Positions 25,362-39,113 of a DNA stretch of 64,000 bases are shown here, piece by piece. Both the position numbers and the translations under genes were made by a program. The stretch's first letter is position 1; each line of letters starts with the position of its first letter. Source of the stretch: Neisseriaceae bacterium JH1-16 (lineage in GTDB: Bacteria; Pseudomonadota; Gammaproteobacteria; Burkholderiales; Chromobacteriaceae); contig JAPDNP010000003.1 of assembly GCA_025989215.1 (NCBI GenBank), positions 310,001 through 374,000 on the forward strand, read 5' to 3'. The notes beneath the pieces are model-generated. The model saw only the letters and a list, made by a program, of their open reading frames with translations. It searched no databases and was not told the origin of the DNA.

Positions 25362-26723
25362 TCAACCTTTCTTTTGCGGACGCTGCCAGCCGGCCAGCGT
25401 CACCTGGCGGGCGCGGGCAACGGTCAGCGCCTCGGCCGGGGCAGTCTTGCTGATCACCGAGCCGGCGCCGATGGTAGCACCGTCCTCCACCGTCACCGGC
25501 GCCACCAGCATGGTGCCGGAGCCGACGAAGGCATTGTCGCCGATCACCGTCTTGAACTTGTTCACCCCGTCGTAATTGCAGGTGATGGTGCCGGCGCCGA
25601 TATTGCTGCCCGAGCCGATCACCGCATCGCCGATATAGCTCAGGTGATTGACCTTGCTACCGACGCCGATCGTGCTCTTCTTCACCTCGACGAAGTTGCC
25701 GATGTGCACCCGTTCGGCCAACGTAGCCCCCGGGCGCAAACGCGCGTACGGCCCGATGCGGCAATCGGCACCGACCACCGCGTCCTCCAGATGCGAGAAC
25801 GGCGCAATCTGGGTCCCGGCGGCGATGTTCACGTTCTTCAGCACGCAGTTGGCGCCAATCGATACCTGGTCGCCCAGCTCGACCACGCCCTCGAACACGC
25901 AGTTCACATCGATCGCGACGTCCTGACCATGACGCAGCATGCCGCGCACGTCGATGCGCGCTGGATCGGCCAACATCACCCCCGCCAGCAGCAGTTCACG
26001 GGCTTGGTTGTGTTGTAGGATGCGTTCCAGTTCGGCCAACTGCAGCTTGTTGTTGACCCCAGCCGCCTGCCAACTGTCGGCAACGCGTACGCCATGCACG
26101 GTGACGCTGTCGCGTACCGACAGGGCAATCACGTCGGTCAGGTAGTACTCACCCTGCGCATTGCCGTTGTTCAGCTCGCCGAGCCAGCCGGCCAGGCGTG
26201 CAGTCGGCAGCACCAGCATGCCGGTGTTGATCTCGGTGATCGCGCGCTGTTCGGCGCTACAGTCCTTGTCCTCGACGATCGCCTCGATGCCCGCCGCGCC
26301 GCGCACGATGCGCCCGTAGCCGGCCGGGTTGGCGAACACGTCGGTCAAGAGGCTAGACTCGCTGCCGGCCGCGGCCACCAGATCGGTCAGCGTCGCGGCG
26401 GTGGTCAACGGTACATCGCCGTACAGCACCAGCGTCTTGCCGTTGTCGGGCAACAGCGGCAGCGCCATCTTCAGCGCATGGCCGGTGCCCAATTGTTCGG
26501 TCTGCTCGGCCCACAATACGTCCGGATCCGTGATCGTCGCCCGCACCTGCTCGCCGCCGTGGCCGTACACCACCACGATGCGGGCCGGGTTCAGCGCCCG
26601 TGCGGTGCGGATCACCCGCGCCAGCATCGGTTCGCCACCGATGGGATGCAGCACCTTGGGCAGGGAGGAATACATGCGCTTGCCTTTGCCGGCAGCGAGA
26701 ATGACGATACTGAGTTGGTCCAT
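25362..26723 (-). CDS. glmU: Bifunctional UDP-GlcNAc pyrophosphorylase / glucosamine-1-P acetyltransferase
   Basis: 453 residues, the usual length. The N-terminal uridyltransferase domain has the nucleotide loop [22 protein letters not shown], and the C-terminal half is a left-handed beta-helix of hexapeptide repeats (for example [23 protein letters not shown]). It makes UDP-GlcNAc from glucosamine-1-phosphate in two steps, downstream of GlmS and GlmM. It is close to glmS with the same orientation but has its own terminator, so it is a separate transcript from deoR-glmS. Confidence 0.96.
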   Translation of the reverse strand: MDQLSIVILAAGKGKRMYSSLPKVLHPIGGEPMLARVIRTARALNPARIVVVYGHGGEQVRATITDPDVLWAEQTEQLGTGHALKMALPLLPDNGKTLVLYGDVPLTTAATLTDLVAAAGSESSLLTDVFANPAGYGRIVRGAAGIEAIVEDKDCSAEQRAITEINTGMLVLPTARLAGWLGELNNGNAQGEYYLTDVIALSVRDSVTVHGVRVADSWQAAGVNNKLQLAELERILQHNQARELLLAGVMLADPARIDVRGMLRHGQDVAIDVNCVFEGVVELGDQVSIGANCVLKNVNIAAGTQIAPFSHLEDAVVGADCRIGPYARLRPGATLAERVHIGNFVEVKKSTIGVGSKVNHLSYIGDAVIGSGSNIGAGTITCNYDGVNKFKTVIGDNAFVGSGTMLVAPVTVEDGATIGAGSVISKTAPAEALTVARARQVTLAGWQRPQKKG

Positions 26724-26756
26724 GGGATGAGATCGAACAGCCTGAATGGAATAGAA

Positions 26757-26785
26757 AATGGGCCACCCACAAGGGGTAGCCCATT
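26757..26785 (-). terminator. Intrinsic terminator of the atp operon
   Basis: AATGGGC (26,757-26,763) pairs with GCCCATT (26,779-26,785), with a further CCAC/GTGG-like core. On the minus strand the stem is followed by TTCTAT. It lies 25 bp after atpC. Confidence 0.65.
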
Positions 26786-26809
26786 ATAACCACGAATCGA
26801 ATCGTGCTC

Positions 26810-27232
26810 TTAACGCGTACGGTGACGGAGATAGTCCAGCGTCTTCAGCTCGGCAATCGCCACTGCCAGCGCGGCATGCGCCGCAGCGGTAGACTGATCG
26901 TCGGCTGCCTTCAGCAAGGCATCTTCCGCCGCTCGCTTGGCCTCGTTGGCCTTCGCCTCATCAAGGTCGGTCCCGCGGATGGCGGTGTCGGCCAGCACTG
27001 TCACCAGGCTCGGCTGCACTTCCATCATGCCGCCGGATACGGCGACCAGGACTTCCTTGTCCTGCCCCGGCACCGTCAGGCGCAGTACGCCCGGCTTGAT
27101 GCGAGTCAGGAGCGGCACGTGACGCGGGTAGACACCGATTTCGCCTTCTTCGGCCGGAGCCACCAGAAACTCGGCTTCGCCCGAATAGATCTGCTCTTCG
27201 GAGCTAACCACTTCCACCTGCATCTTGGCCAT
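26810..27232 (-). CDS. atpC: ATP synthase epsilon subunit
   Basis: 140 residues. The N-terminal beta-sandwich (MQVEVVSSEEQIYSGEAEF, GEIGVYPRHVPLLT) and C-terminal helical hairpin are typical of the epsilon subunit, which couples the rotor to F1 and inhibits ATP hydrolysis. Last gene of the atp operon, 15 nt after atpD. Confidence 0.95.
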   Translation of the reverse strand: MAKMQVEVVSSEEQIYSGEAEFLVAPAEEGEIGVYPRHVPLLTRIKPGVLRLTVPGQDKEVLVAVSGGMMEVQPSLVTVLADTAIRGTDLDEAKANEAKRAAEDALLKAADDQSTAAAHAALAVAIAELKTLDYLRHRTR

Positions 27233-27247
27233 GAGCCGTCTCCTTAA

Positions 27248-28651
<1,404 letters not shown>

Positions 28652-28687
28652 CTAAACTCAATAAACTTTTACAGGCTGTCGCTGCGG

Positions 28688-29554
28688 TTAGACCGCTGCG
28701 GCGCCGGACACGATTTCGGACAACTCGGTGGTAATCGCCGCCTGGCGCGACTTGTTGTACACAAGTCGCAGCTGCTTGATGGCGCTACCAGCGTTGTCGG
28801 TGGCGGCTTTCATCGCCACCATCCGCGCTGCCTGCTCCGAGGCCATGTTCTCGGCCAGTGCCTGGTAGACCACCGACTCCAGGTAGCGGCGCACCAGGAA
28901 CTCCAGGACTGCGAGCGGATTCGGCTCGTACAGATAGTCCCAGGAGTGGGTGTGCTCGACCACCATGTGCTGCGGGGTCAACGGCAGCAGTTGCTCGAGA
29001 GCCGGCTCCTGTTTCATCGTATTGATGAAACCGGAGTACACGACGTAAATCGCGTCCAGTTCGCCATCGGCAAACTTCTTGAACAGCACCGTAAGCGGGC
29101 CAATCAGTTTGTCCATCTTCGGCACATCGCCGAGCTGGATCGCGCTGGCCACGACGTTCATCTTGGCGCGCTGGCAGGCCGCGAGGCCTTTCGAGCCCAG
29201 GCAGCACACGTCGAGTTCGACGTTGGCGTCCTTGAGCTCCTGCACCTTGCCGAAGAAGCGCTTGAGCGAGTTGGCGTTGAGGCCGCCGCACAAACCCTTG
29301 TCGGTGGTGATCAGGATGATGCCAGCACGTTTGATGGTCTCAGGCGTAGCCAGCAGAGGGTGTTCCACATCCGTATTAGCCTGAGCAAGGTGCGCCATAA
29401 CGGTGCGCACCTTCTCGGCGTAAGGACGGGCAGTGCGCATACGCTCTTGCGTTTTGCGCATCTTCGAGGTCGACACCATCTGCATTGCGCGGGTGATCTT
29501 CTGCGTGTTCTGCACGCTTCGGATCTTGGTGAGAATCTCTTTACCGACTGCCAT
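28688..29554 (-). CDS. atpG: ATP synthase gamma subunit
   Basis: 288 residues. The N-terminal helix (KEILTKIRSVQNTQKITRAM) and C-terminal helix (ARMVAMKAATDNA, LVYNKSRQAAITTELSEIVSGAAA) form the coiled rotor shaft inside F1. The central part has TDKGLCGGLNAN. It sits between atpA and atpD in standard order. Confidence 0.97.
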   Translation of the reverse strand: MAVGKEILTKIRSVQNTQKITRAMQMVSTSKMRKTQERMRTARPYAEKVRTVMAHLAQANTDVEHPLLATPETIKRAGIILITTDKGLCGGLNANSLKRFFGKVQELKDANVELDVCCLGSKGLAACQRAKMNVVASAIQLGDVPKMDKLIGPLTVLFKKFADGELDAIYVVYSGFINTMKQEPALEQLLPLTPQHMVVEHTHSWDYLYEPNPLAVLEFLVRRYLESVVYQALAENMASEQAARMVAMKAATDNAGSAIKQLRLVYNKSRQAAITTELSEIVSGAAAV

Positions 29555-29594
29555 GTCCTGAACCTTTCACTTTGGCTAACTAGTAGTGTCTACG

Positions 29595-29603
29595 TTGGCC
29601 GAA
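29595..29603 (+). repeat. TTGGCCGAA motif in the atpA-atpG gap
   Basis: The 53-bp space between atpA and atpG contains one copy, 5 bp after the atpA stop. It is the only copy in the atp operon. Confidence 0.75.
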
Positions 29604-29607
29604 AGAC

Positions 29608-31152
29608 TCAGTTGTAGCTGAAGCCGGCTTTGAACGATTCCATCGCCTTAACCAGCACTTGCTCGTTGTCGCCCGAGAGGTCGCCCTTCTCGTTGACAGC
29701 CTTGAGCACGTCGGCGTTGTTGGCGCGAACGTAAGCCAGGAAGGCCGCTTCGAAGTCCAGTGCCTTCTTGACCGGCACGTCTTCGTAGTAACCCTTGTTC
29801 ACCGCCCACAGCGTCAGCGCCATTTCGGCGGTCGACAGCGTGGAGTACTGCTTCTGCTTCATCAGCTCGGTCACGATCTCACCGTGCAGCAGTTGCTTGC
29901 GGGTGGTTTCGTCGAGGTCCGAAGCAAACTGCGAGAACGCAGCCAGTTCGCGGTACTGAGCCAGCGCCAGACGGATACCGCCGCCGAGCTTCTTGATCAC
30001 CTTGGTCTGAGCCGCACCACCCACGCGGGATACCGAGATACCGGCGTTGATCGCCGGACGGATACCCGAGTTGAACAGGTCGGTTTCCAGGAAGATCTGG
30101 CCGTCGGTAATCGAAATCACGTTGGTCGGAACGAACGCGGAAACGTCGCCGGCCTGGGTTTCGATGATCGGCAGAGCGGTCAGCGAGCCAGTCTTGCCCT
30201 TCACGGCGCCACCGGTCAGCTTCTCCACTTCGTCGGCGTTGATGCGCGAAGCGCGCTCCAGCAGACGCGAGTGCAGATAGAACACGTCGCCCGGGTAGGC
30301 TTCGCGGCCCGGCGGACGGCGCAGCAGCAGCGAGATCTGACGGTAAGCCACGGCCTGCTTGGACAGGTCGTCGTAAACGATCAGTGCATCTTCACCGCGG
30401 TCGCGGAAGTATTCGCCCATCGCGCAACCCGAGTATGGGGCGATGAACTGCAGCGCGGCGGCTTCGGAAGCGGTCGCGGCGACGATGATGGTGTGACCCA
30501 TCGCGCCGTGCTCTTCCAGCTTGCGAACCACGTTAGCGATCGACGAAGCCTTCTGGCCAACCGCAACGTAGATACAAATAACGCCGGTGCCCTTCTGGTT
30601 AACGATCGCGTCCAGCGCCACAGCGGTCTTGCCGGTCTGACGGTCGCCAATGATCAGCTCACGCTGACCACGGCCGATCGGCACCATCGAGTCGATCGAC
30701 TTCAGGCCGGTTTGCATCGGCTGGTCTACCGACTGACGCGCGATCACGCCCGGGGCGATCTTTTCGATCGGCGAGCTGAATTTCGCTTCAATCGGGCCCT
30801 TGCCGTCGATCGGCTGACCCAGTGCGTTCACTACGCGACCAACCAGTTCCGGACCAACCGGCACTTCCAGAATGCGGCCGGTGCAGGTGACTTCGTCACC
30901 TTCGGAAATGTGCTCGTATTCGCCCAGTACCACGGCACCTACGGAGTCACGCTCCAGGTTCATGGCCAGGCCAAAGGTGTTGCCCGGGAATTCGAGCATT
31001 TCACCCTGCATCACGTCTGCGAGACCGTGGATACGAACGATACCGTCGGTCACCGAGATAACCGTACCTTTGGTACGGACATCGGCGCCTTCGGACAGGT
31101 TCTGAATCTTGGCCTTGATCAGATCGCTGATTTCAGAGGGGTTCAACTGCAT
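29608..31152 (-). CDS. atpA: ATP synthase alpha subunit
   Basis: 514 residues. P-loop GDRQTGKT, the alpha signature [14 protein letters not shown], and the N-terminal [15 protein letters not shown] are all present. It provides the non-catalytic nucleotide sites of F1. It is followed after 53 bp by atpG. Confidence 0.98.
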   Translation of the reverse strand: MQLNPSEISDLIKAKIQNLSEGADVRTKGTVISVTDGIVRIHGLADVMQGEMLEFPGNTFGLAMNLERDSVGAVVLGEYEHISEGDEVTCTGRILEVPVGPELVGRVVNALGQPIDGKGPIEAKFSSPIEKIAPGVIARQSVDQPMQTGLKSIDSMVPIGRGQRELIIGDRQTGKTAVALDAIVNQKGTGVICIYVAVGQKASSIANVVRKLEEHGAMGHTIIVAATASEAAALQFIAPYSGCAMGEYFRDRGEDALIVYDDLSKQAVAYRQISLLLRRPPGREAYPGDVFYLHSRLLERASRINADEVEKLTGGAVKGKTGSLTALPIIETQAGDVSAFVPTNVISITDGQIFLETDLFNSGIRPAINAGISVSRVGGAAQTKVIKKLGGGIRLALAQYRELAAFSQFASDLDETTRKQLLHGEIVTELMKQKQYSTLSTAEMALTLWAVNKGYYEDVPVKKALDFEAAFLAYVRANNADVLKAVNEKGDLSGDNEQVLVKAMESFKAGFSYN

Positions 31153-31160
31153 GATCTCTC

Positions 31161-31700
31161 CTAATTCTTGAGGCTAGCTGCCATGTCGTGCAGTTTGCCG
31201 CGGACCGATGCATCGATCACGTCGTCGCCGAGCAGCACCCGCACCCCGCCAATCAGCTCGGGGGTCACACGCACGTCAAGACGTACGGTCTTGCCGTACT
31301 TCTTGGAAAGCGTGTCGGTGAGTTCAGCGCGCTGCGCGTCGGTCATCGGGAAGGCGGTTTCTGCCAGAGCATCCAGCACACCCTCCGCTTCAGCCTTGAG
31401 CAGCTCAAACTGTTCGGCAATTTGCGGCAGCAGCAACAGACGGCCATTGGCGATGAGCGTGGCCACCAGGTTCTTCACCTCGGCGGTGTCACGCTCGGCA
31501 CCCAGCACGTTAAGCACCAGCGCCTCAATCTCTTGAGCGGTATGTTTCGGCTCAGTGACGAATTCCGTCACCGCCGGATTTTGCACCATGGCAGCGAGCC
31601 ACGCGAGCGCCTCGGACCAGGCGCCGAGGCGTTGTTGCTCGTTGGCCAGGCTAAATACCGCTTCGGCGTAGGGCCTTGCTACGGTAGTAAGTTCTGCCAT
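31161..31700 (-). CDS. atpH: ATP synthase delta subunit
   Basis: 179 residues from ATG 31,700; a longer in-frame start at 31,757 would overlap atpF and add unrelated sequence. It begins [19 protein letters not shown], the common delta/OSCP start, and ends with [28 protein letters not shown]. It links F1 to the peripheral stalk. Confidence 0.95.
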   Translation of the reverse strand: MAELTTVARPYAEAVFSLANEQQRLGAWSEALAWLAAMVQNPAVTEFVTEPKHTAQEIEALVLNVLGAERDTAEVKNLVATLIANGRLLLLPQIAEQFELLKAEAEGVLDALAETAFPMTDAQRAELTDTLSKKYGKTVRLDVRVTPELIGGVRVLLGDDVIDASVRGKLHDMAASLKN

Positions 31701-31707
31701 GAATTGA

Positions 31708-32178
31708 TTACAACTCCGCTTTGATGGAGGCCAACAGATCGGCGTGCTTGGCTGCATCGACTTCCTGGCGCAGGATCTTCTCCGCGCCAGTCACTGCCAG
31801 AGCAGCTACCTGTTCGCGCAGCGCTTCCTTAGCGCGCAGGACTTCTTGATCGATTTCGGCCTTGGCGTCGGCTACCAGACGCGCGCCTTCCTGGCGTGCG
31901 GTCTCGCGAGCTTCTTCCACGATCTGGTTGGCGCGCTTTTCAGCGCCCAGCATGATCTCGGTCGATTGCTGACGGGCTTTGGTAAGCTCGTCGGCCACGC
32001 GTTTCTCGGCAGCCAGGAGATCCTGTTTACCTCGCTCCGCTGCGGCCAAGCCATCGGCGATACGCTTAGCGCGCTCGTCCATCATGTTGGTAAGCGGAGG
32101 CCAAACAAACTTCATGGTGAACCACACCAGGATGGCGAAAGTGATCGCCTGACCTAGTAGTGTTGCGTTGAATTCCAC
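31708..32178 (-). CDS. atpF: ATP synthase b subunit
   Basis: 156 residues. One N-terminal membrane helix ([23 protein letters not shown]) is followed by a long charged coiled coil. It forms the peripheral stalk as a dimer. atpH starts 7 nt after the stop. Confidence 0.96.
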   Translation of the reverse strand: MEFNATLLGQAITFAILVWFTMKFVWPPLTNMMDERAKRIADGLAAAERGKQDLLAAEKRVADELTKARQQSTEIMLGAEKRANQIVEEARETARQEGARLVADAKAEIDQEVLRAKEALREQVAALAVTGAEKILRQEVDAAKHADLLASIKAEL

Positions 32179-32230
32179 GCTTGTTTTCCTCCAGGAGTGT
32201 GATTACAACAACCGTCCCACTTACGGGGAA

Positions 32231-32524
<294 letters not shown>

Positions 32525-32588
32525 TTAAATCTCCTAAGACTTTAAAGCAAGGATGGTTGGTAAAAAGGTGATACGAAAACGGTATAGC

Positions 32589-33407
<819 letters not shown>

Positions 33408-33415
33408 TTATATTC

Positions 33416-33778
33416 TCAATTTTTGACTAAAAGCTTGAACCAGTAGCCCGACACGGCGGCGATGTAACCGCCGAACAGTCCTGCTACCGATAGATCCTTG
33501 AAAAACGCGAAGGCCGCACCAAACATTAAGATGGTGAGCAGAAACTTCACCGCTTCCGCAGCGAAGTGGGCCTTCAGCAGTTCCGCCGGCGCACCGCGGC
33601 GGCGCTTGTAAGCAATTCTTGCGTAGATCAGCGCCGGAATTATCACGCAGACCCCGCCGACCAGGGCGGAGAGCGCTGCGCTCAATTTGTCGTGGCTCAA
33701 CACTGCACTGACCAGCACGGCGCACGCCGTCAGCATGGCCTGCAGGCGCACCAAGCGCCTGATTTCGGGATTGCTCAT
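33416..33778 (-). CDS. atpI: ATP synthase accessory protein AtpI
   Basis: 120 residues with four hydrophobic segments and little sequence conservation. It begins MSNPEIRRLVRLQAML. First gene of the atp operon, 11 bp before atpB. AtpI assists c-ring assembly. The 93 bp upstream to parB should contain the atp promoter, but I see no clear consensus there. Confidence 0.85.
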   Translation of the reverse strand: MSNPEIRRLVRLQAMLTACAVLVSAVLSHDKLSAALSALVGGVCVIIPALIYARIAYKRRRGAPAELLKAHFAAEAVKFLLTILMFGAAFAFFKDLSVAGLFGGYIAAVSGYWFKLLVKN

Positions 33779-33871
33779 GCCGTACCAGCCAGAAAAATCA
33801 CGCGATTATAGGCAGACAGATTGATTAGCGTCAAATCGCCGCCATCGCACTTTTAATACCAAACGAAATAG

Positions 33872-34726
33872 TCACTCCATTGATTTCAATTGGAGTTTTT
33901 CCAGCAGTGTCTCGAACTGATCGAGCGACCCGTACTCGATCGTCACCTTGCCCTTGCCGCCATTTCCATGCCGGATCAGTACCCGCGTGCCGAGCCGCTC
34001 CGACAGGCTCTCCGCCAGGCGGGCGATATCGGGGTCGAGCTTGCGCAGCGGCGTGGCAATACCGGGCGCTTCGGCCAAGCTCTGCACCCGTCGTTCCATC
34101 TCGCGCACCGACCAACCGTGCTCGGCCGCCTGTTGCGCCAATGCAACTTGTTGCAGTACCGGCAGGGTCAGCAATGCCCGTGCGTGCCCCATTTCCAGCC
34201 GTTTGTCATGCAGCAGTTCCTGCACCGGTTCCGGCAGTTGCAACAAGCGCAGCAAATTGCTTACCGCGCTGCGCGAACGACCGATTGCCTGTGCCACAGC
34301 ATCGTGGGTCAGGCCGAATTCGTCGATCAGCCGCTTGAGCCCCCGCGCCTCTTCGATCGGGTCGAGGTCCTGGCGCTGGATGTTCTCGATCAACGCCATC
34401 GCCAGTGCCGCGTCGTCGCTGACGGCCTTGATCACGGCCGGGATCTCGGCGAGACCGACCAGCTGGCTGGCACGCCAGCGGCGTTCACCGGCGATCAATT
34501 CGTAATCGCCGAGGCCGATGTCGCGCACTACCACTGGCTGGATCACGCCTTGAGCGCGGATCGATTCGGCCAACTCGGCGAGTGCTTCGTCGCTGATGCG
34601 GGTGCGGGGCTGATATTTGCCGGGGCGGATCGCCGTGAGCGGCAACGAGGTCAGACGGTCGTCGGCGACGTCGGCCGAGCCGAACAGCGCGTCCAGGCCG
34701 CGACCGAGTCCTTTGGATTTGGCCAT
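33872..34726 (-). CDS. parB: Chromosome partitioning protein ParB
   Basis: 284 residues. It has the N-terminal KGLGRGLDALFG tag that contacts ParA, the CTP-binding segment ELIAGERRWRAS, a helix-turn-helix around LTHDAVAQAIGRSRSAVSNLLRLL, and a C-terminal dimerisation domain. It binds parS and acts with ParA to segregate the origin region. It is encoded 4 nt after parA. No parS palindrome (TGTTTCACGTGAAACA) was seen in this window. Confidence 0.95.
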   Translation of the reverse strand: MAKSKGLGRGLDALFGSADVADDRLTSLPLTAIRPGKYQPRTRISDEALAELAESIRAQGVIQPVVVRDIGLGDYELIAGERRWRASQLVGLAEIPAVIKAVSDDAALAMALIENIQRQDLDPIEEARGLKRLIDEFGLTHDAVAQAIGRSRSAVSNLLRLLQLPEPVQELLHDKRLEMGHARALLTLPVLQQVALAQQAAEHGWSVREMERRVQSLAEAPGIATPLRKLDPDIARLAESLSERLGTRVLIRHGNGGKGKVTIEYGSLDQFETLLEKLQLKSME

Positions 34727-34730
34727 GGAG

Positions 34731-35522
34731 TCAGTGTGCTGCAGAAAGAGTTGCGGGTTCGACGCGGGCGATCAGCTCGTCCGCCAGCGCGAGATAGGCT
34801 TGCGAACCGCGTGCGGCGCGGTCGTAGACGATGGCCGGCAGGCCGTGGCTAGGTGCCTCGGCGACGCGCACATTGCGCGGGATCACCGTGTCGAACACCT
34901 TGTCCTTGAAGTGGTTGAACAGCTGAGCCGACACGTCCTGCGACAGGTTGTTGCGTGCGCCGAACATGGTGCGCAGCACGCCGACGATGTCGATCTTCGG
35001 GTTGACCGCGATACGCACCTTGCGCAGTGTCGCCATCAGATCGGAGATGCCTTCGAGCGCGTAGTATTCGCAGATCACCGGCACCAGCACGCTGTCGGCG
35101 GCGACCAGGCCATTCAGGGTCAGCAAGGTCAACGACGGCGGGCAGTCGATCAGCACGTAGTCGTAGTCGTCGCTCACCTCGGCCAGCGCATTCTTCAGCC
35201 GAGCTTCACGCGCCAATTCGTTGACCAGTTCGACCTCGGCACCGCCCAGCTCGCGATTGGCGGGCAGCACGTGATAGCCGCCCTCCTTCGCCTGCTGGCG
35301 CGCTTCGGCGACGCTGGCGTCGCCGAGCAGCACCTGGTAGATGCCGGCCTTGAGCCGGCCCTTGTCGATGCCGCTGCCGGTGGTGGCATTGGCCTGCGGG
35401 TCGAGGTCGACGATCAGCACGCGGCGTCCGCGTTCGGCCAACCCGGCTGCCAGGTTGACCACGGTGGTGGTCTTGCCGACCCCACCCTTCTGATTCGCTA
35501 CCGCGATCACGCGTGCACTCAT
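34731..35522 (-). CDS. parA: Chromosome partitioning ATPase ParA
   Basis: 263 residues from ATG 35,522, which overlaps the rsmG stop by 4 nt (ATGA). The deviant Walker A is [16 protein letters not shown], then DLDPQANAT and [12 protein letters not shown]. It forms ATP-dependent patterns on the nucleoid that move ParB-parS complexes. The gene is chromosomal parA/soj by context (rsmG and mnmG upstream, parB downstream). Confidence 0.95.
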   Translation of the reverse strand: MSARVIAVANQKGGVGKTTTVVNLAAGLAERGRRVLIVDLDPQANATTGSGIDKGRLKAGIYQVLLGDASVAEARQQAKEGGYHVLPANRELGGAEVELVNELAREARLKNALAEVSDDYDYVLIDCPPSLTLLTLNGLVAADSVLVPVICEYYALEGISDLMATLRKVRIAVNPKIDIVGVLRTMFGARNNLSQDVSAQLFNHFKDKVFDTVIPRNVRVAEAPSHGLPAIVYDRAARGSQAYLALADELIARVEPATLSAAH

Positions 35523-36145
35523 GCGTTCACCACTCTCACCAGATGTCGTTCGGCGTCCAGCCCCGGCACGGTCAGCGGCAGCACTTCGGCCACACGCAGG
35601 TCCGCCGGCAGCTGGGCGATTTCTTCGTAAGGATACACGCCCTTCATCGCCACCCACTGACCATCGTCGGCCAACAGGTGCCGGGTCAGCTTGACGAACT
35701 CGGCCAGCTCCGAGAAGGCACGCGAGGTGATGCGATCGAACTTCTGCTCCGGCTGGAACAGCTCGACCCGATCGGTCACCACGGTAACATTGGAGAGGCC
35801 CAGCTCGATCACCGCCTGACGCAGGAAAGTGGTCTTCTTGTGGTTGGCGTCGAGCACCACCACCTCGAGATCCGGTCTCGCGATCGCCGCCGGGATACCC
35901 GGCATGCCACCACCGGAGCCGACGTCGAGCAGGCGGCTACCGCCGGCCAGCTTCGGCACCAGGCTCAGGCTGTCGAGCAAATGGTAGCTGACCATGCGCT
36001 CGGCTTCGCGCACCGCGGTCAGGTTGTAGGTCTGGTTCCACTTGCCCAGCAGGGTCAGATAGCCCTGCAGCTTATCGAACTGGGCGGCGTCGAGCTCCAG
36101 GCCCAGCGTCGCAATCCCTTGTTGCAATTCTTGTGTCGTCGTCAT
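35519..36145 (-). CDS. rsmG: 16S rRNA (guanine527-N7)-methyltransferase
   Basis: 208 residues from ATG 36,145, which overlaps the mnmG stop (ATGA). SAM-binding motif [20 protein letters not shown], then NLTAVRE and the basic ITSRAFSEL. It methylates G527 of 16S rRNA (old name gidB). It lies in the classic mnmG-rsmG-parA-parB order. Confidence 0.95.
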   Translation of the reverse strand: MTTTQELQQGIATLGLELDAAQFDKLQGYLTLLGKWNQTYNLTAVREAERMVSYHLLDSLSLVPKLAGGSRLLDVGSGGGMPGIPAAIARPDLEVVVLDANHKKTTFLRQAVIELGLSNVTVVTDRVELFQPEQKFDRITSRAFSELAEFVKLTRHLLADDGQWVAMKGVYPYEEIAQLPADLRVAEVLPLTVPGLDAERHLVRVVNA

Positions 36146-38037
36146 GCTGTTTTTTTTGCGTCGGCAAAGCCGCGTTTCAGGTGCACCACCAACAGCGCCA
36201 CCGCCGCCGGCGTGATGCCGGAAATGCGCGACGCCTGCCCCAGGTTTTCCGGGCGGTGCAGGTTGAGTTTCTGCTGAACCTCTTTGGAGAGGCCCTTGAC
36301 CAGGCTGTAATCGATGTCGGCCGGCAGCGCGACGTCGTCGAGCTGGTCGCGACGCGCCAGCTCTTCGTTCTGGCGGTCGATATAGCCTTGATATTTGACC
36401 TGAATTTCCACCTGCTCGGCAACCGCCGGGTCGTCGACCGCACCACCGGCTTCCGGCAGAGCCATCAGGTCGGCGTATGCCACGTTCGGGCGCTTGAGCA
36501 GGTCGGCTAGCGTGTATTCGCGCTCGATCGCCTTGCCCAGCAAGGTTTCCAGCTGTGCCATGTCGGCCACCTTGTGCGGGTGCAGCCAGGTGCTCTTCAG
36601 CCGCGCCTTCTCGGCCTCGACCGCGTCGCGCTTGCGGCAGTAGCTGTCCCACTGCGCATCCCCGATCAGCCCCAGGCTTCGGCCAACCTCGGTCAGTCGC
36701 AGATCGGCGTTGTCTTCGCGCAACTGCAGCCGGTACTCGGCACGGCTGGTGAACATCCGGTACGGCTCGGATACACCGCGGGTGGTCAGATCGTCGACCA
36801 GCACGCCGAGGTAGGCCTCGTCGCGACGCGGCGCCCAGCCCTCTTCCTCGAAAGCGTAACGGGCGGCGTTCAGGCCGGCGAGCAGCCCTTGAGCAGCGGC
36901 TTCTTCATAACCGGTGGTGCCGTTGATCTGACCGGCAAAGAACAAGCCGGCGATCGCCTTGCTCTCCAGCGTGGTCTTCAGCGCACGCGGATCGAAGTAG
37001 TCGTACTCGATCGCGTAGCCGGGGCGCAGGATGTGCGCGTTTTCCATGCCACGGATCGAGCGCACCGCGGCGAGCTGGATGTCGAACGGCAGGCTGGTGG
37101 AGATCCCGTTCGGATAGAACTCGTGGGTATCCAGGCCTTCCGGCTCCAGGAACACCTGATGGCTGTCCTTGTCGGCGAAGCGATTGATCTTGTCCTCGAT
37201 CGACGGGCAGTAACGCGGACCGACGCCCTCGATCACCCCGGTGAACATCGGGCTGCGGTCGAAACCGGAGCGGATGATCTCGTGGGTGCGCTCGTTGGTA
37301 TGGGTGATCCAGCACGGCAGCTGTTTCGGGTGCATCGCCACATTGCCGCGATAGGAGAACACCGGCTCTGGGGTGTCGCCCGGCTGCTCTTCCATCACCG
37401 AGAAATCGACGCTGCGACCATCGATGCGCGGCGGGGTACCGGTCTTGAGTCGACCGACCGGCAGGGCCAGATCGCGCAGCCGCGCGCCCAACGTCAGTGC
37501 GGCCGGGTCGCCGGCACGACCGCCGGTGTAGTTTTCCAGGCCGACATGGATCTTGCCGGACAGGAAGGTGCCGGCGGTCAGCACCACCGCGCGGGCGACG
37601 AAGCGGATGCCGATGGTGGTGATCGCGCCGGTGACGCGGTCGCCCTCGACGATCAGGTCGTCGACCTGTTGCTGGAACAGGTCGAGGTTGGGCTGGTTCT
37701 CCAGCATGTGGCGGATCGCCGCCTTATAACGCACGCGGTCGGCCTGGGCACGGGTGGCGCGCACCGCCGGGCCCTTGCTGGCGTTCAGGGTGCGGAACTG
37801 GATGCCACCGATGTCGGTGGCGAGCGCCATCGCGCCGCCCAGCGCATCCACTTCCTTGACCAGGTGCCCCTTGCCAATGCCGCCGATCGACGGGTTGCAC
37901 GACATCTGACCCAGGGTCTCAATGTTATGCGTCAGAAGCAGCGTTTTGCGGCCCATGCGCGCACTGGCGAGGGCCGCTTCGGTGCCGGCGTGGCCGCCGC
38001 CCACCACTATCACGTCGTATGTCGTCGGATAAATCAT
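36142..38037 (-). CDS. mnmG: tRNA uridine-5-carboxymethylaminomethyl modification enzyme MnmG
   Basis: 631 residues, full length. FAD-binding [17 protein letters not shown] at the N-terminus, Cys in [12 protein letters not shown], and the C-terminal helical domain with LSKEVQQKL and [10 protein letters not shown]-type segments. With MnmE it installs the (carboxymethyl)aminomethyl group at wobble U34. First gene of mnmG-rsmG-parA-parB. The 200 bp upstream, to olsB, hold no DnaA-box cluster that I can see. Confidence 0.97.
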   Translation of the reverse strand: MIYPTTYDVIVVGGGHAGTEAALASARMGRKTLLLTHNIETLGQMSCNPSIGGIGKGHLVKEVDALGGAMALATDIGGIQFRTLNASKGPAVRATRAQADRVRYKAAIRHMLENQPNLDLFQQQVDDLIVEGDRVTGAITTIGIRFVARAVVLTAGTFLSGKIHVGLENYTGGRAGDPAALTLGARLRDLALPVGRLKTGTPPRIDGRSVDFSVMEEQPGDTPEPVFSYRGNVAMHPKQLPCWITHTNERTHEIIRSGFDRSPMFTGVIEGVGPRYCPSIEDKINRFADKDSHQVFLEPEGLDTHEFYPNGISTSLPFDIQLAAVRSIRGMENAHILRPGYAIEYDYFDPRALKTTLESKAIAGLFFAGQINGTTGYEEAAAQGLLAGLNAARYAFEEEGWAPRRDEAYLGVLVDDLTTRGVSEPYRMFTSRAEYRLQLREDNADLRLTEVGRSLGLIGDAQWDSYCRKRDAVEAEKARLKSTWLHPHKVADMAQLETLLGKAIEREYTLADLLKRPNVAYADLMALPEAGGAVDDPAVAEQVEIQVKYQGYIDRQNEELARRDQLDDVALPADIDYSLVKGLSKEVQQKLNLHRPENLGQASRISGITPAAVALLVVHLKRGFADAKKTA

Positions 38038-38237
38038 GGCAATTCAGCAAAGAGCAAAGTTTGGAAGTAACCCATTATTGTACGTCAAATCACCGCCACC
38101 GGGTAAGTAGCTGATTTAGCGGCGCTTCCTTCGTCATATCGCAGTCACCAGGACGTCATCATTGCGTCATCGAAGCGACACGGTGTCGTCAAACGCGCTG
38201 CCTAGCATGGGTCCCATACCACGAGGAGGGCAAAGCC

Positions 38238-38987
38238 ATGCTGCTGGACGAACAACTTTCCCCGCGCAAGCGGGCCCGGCTGACGGTGCGCCTTGCCGAC
38301 GGCGCCGACGATGTACGCCGTGCGCAGAAGCTGCGCTTCAATGTGTTTGGCGAGGAAATGGGCGCCAAGCTCGCCTCGGCGCACCTGGGCCTGGACGTCG
38401 ACGACTACGATGCGCTGTGCGACCACCTGATCGTCGAGGACCCGGCCAGCGGCATGGTGGTCGGCACTTACCGGATGCTGCCGCCCGACGCGGCGCGTCA
38501 GGCGCCGAGCCTGTATTCCGAGCACGAATTCGACCTGTCGCGCCTGGCCAACATCCGCGAGCAACTGATCGAGTGCGGTCGCTCCTGCGTGCACAAGGAC
38601 TTCCGCTCGGGCGCGGTGATCACGCTGCTGTGGGCCGGCCTCGCCGACTATGTGCAGCAGCGCGGCGGCGCCTATCTGGCCGGCTGTGCCAGCGTCAGCC
38701 TGGCCGACGGCGGCCACCAGGCGGTCAGCCTGTACCGGCAGATCGAAGCACAACACCTGGCCCCGGCCGAATGGCGCGTGTTCCCACACCTGCCGTTGCC
38801 GCTGGAGCGGGTACACGACGATGCCGCCTCGGCGCCGATGCCGCCGCTGATCAAGGGCTATCTGCGCGCCGGCGCCTTCGTCGGCGGCGAGCCGGCCTGG
38901 GACCCGGACTTCAACTGCGCCGACTTCTTCATGCTGCTGCCGATGGCCAAGCTCACGCAGCGCTACAACCAGCACTTCGTCGCCTGA
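38238..38987 (+). CDS. olsB: GNAT-family N-acyltransferase, OlsB-like (ornithine lipid synthesis)
   Basis: 249 residues. It resembles the L-ornithine N-alpha-acyltransferase family: a segment RRAQKLRFNVFGEEMGA near residue 28, GTYRMLPP near 77, and IECGRSCVHKDFRSG near 112. OlsB uses a 3-hydroxyacyl-ACP to acylate ornithine and makes lyso-ornithine lipid, a phosphate-free membrane lipid. Its partner OlsA is not adjacent. GGAGGG precedes the ATG. Other GNAT acyltransferases share this fold, so substrate choice is inferred. Confidence 0.75.
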   Translation: MLLDEQLSPRKRARLTVRLADGADDVRRAQKLRFNVFGEEMGAKLASAHLGLDVDDYDALCDHLIVEDPASGMVVGTYRMLPPDAARQAPSLYSEHEFDLSRLANIREQLIECGRSCVHKDFRSGAVITLLWAGLADYVQQRGGAYLAGCASVSLADGGHQAVSLYRQIEAQHLAPAEWRVFPHLPLPLERVHDDAASAPMPPLIKGYLRAGAFVGGEPAWDPDFNCADFFMLLPMAKLTQRYNQHFVA

Positions 38988-39113
38988 GCATCGCCGGTTG
39001 TGGATTTCTGTGCCGCCCAAGCCTTAGCGTTCTTGCGAACCGGCCGGGCCGGGCAGATGCCAGCCGGCGTCAGGGTCGCGGCATTGGGGCCGGCAAGCCC
39101 TCTCCCCTCCCCC

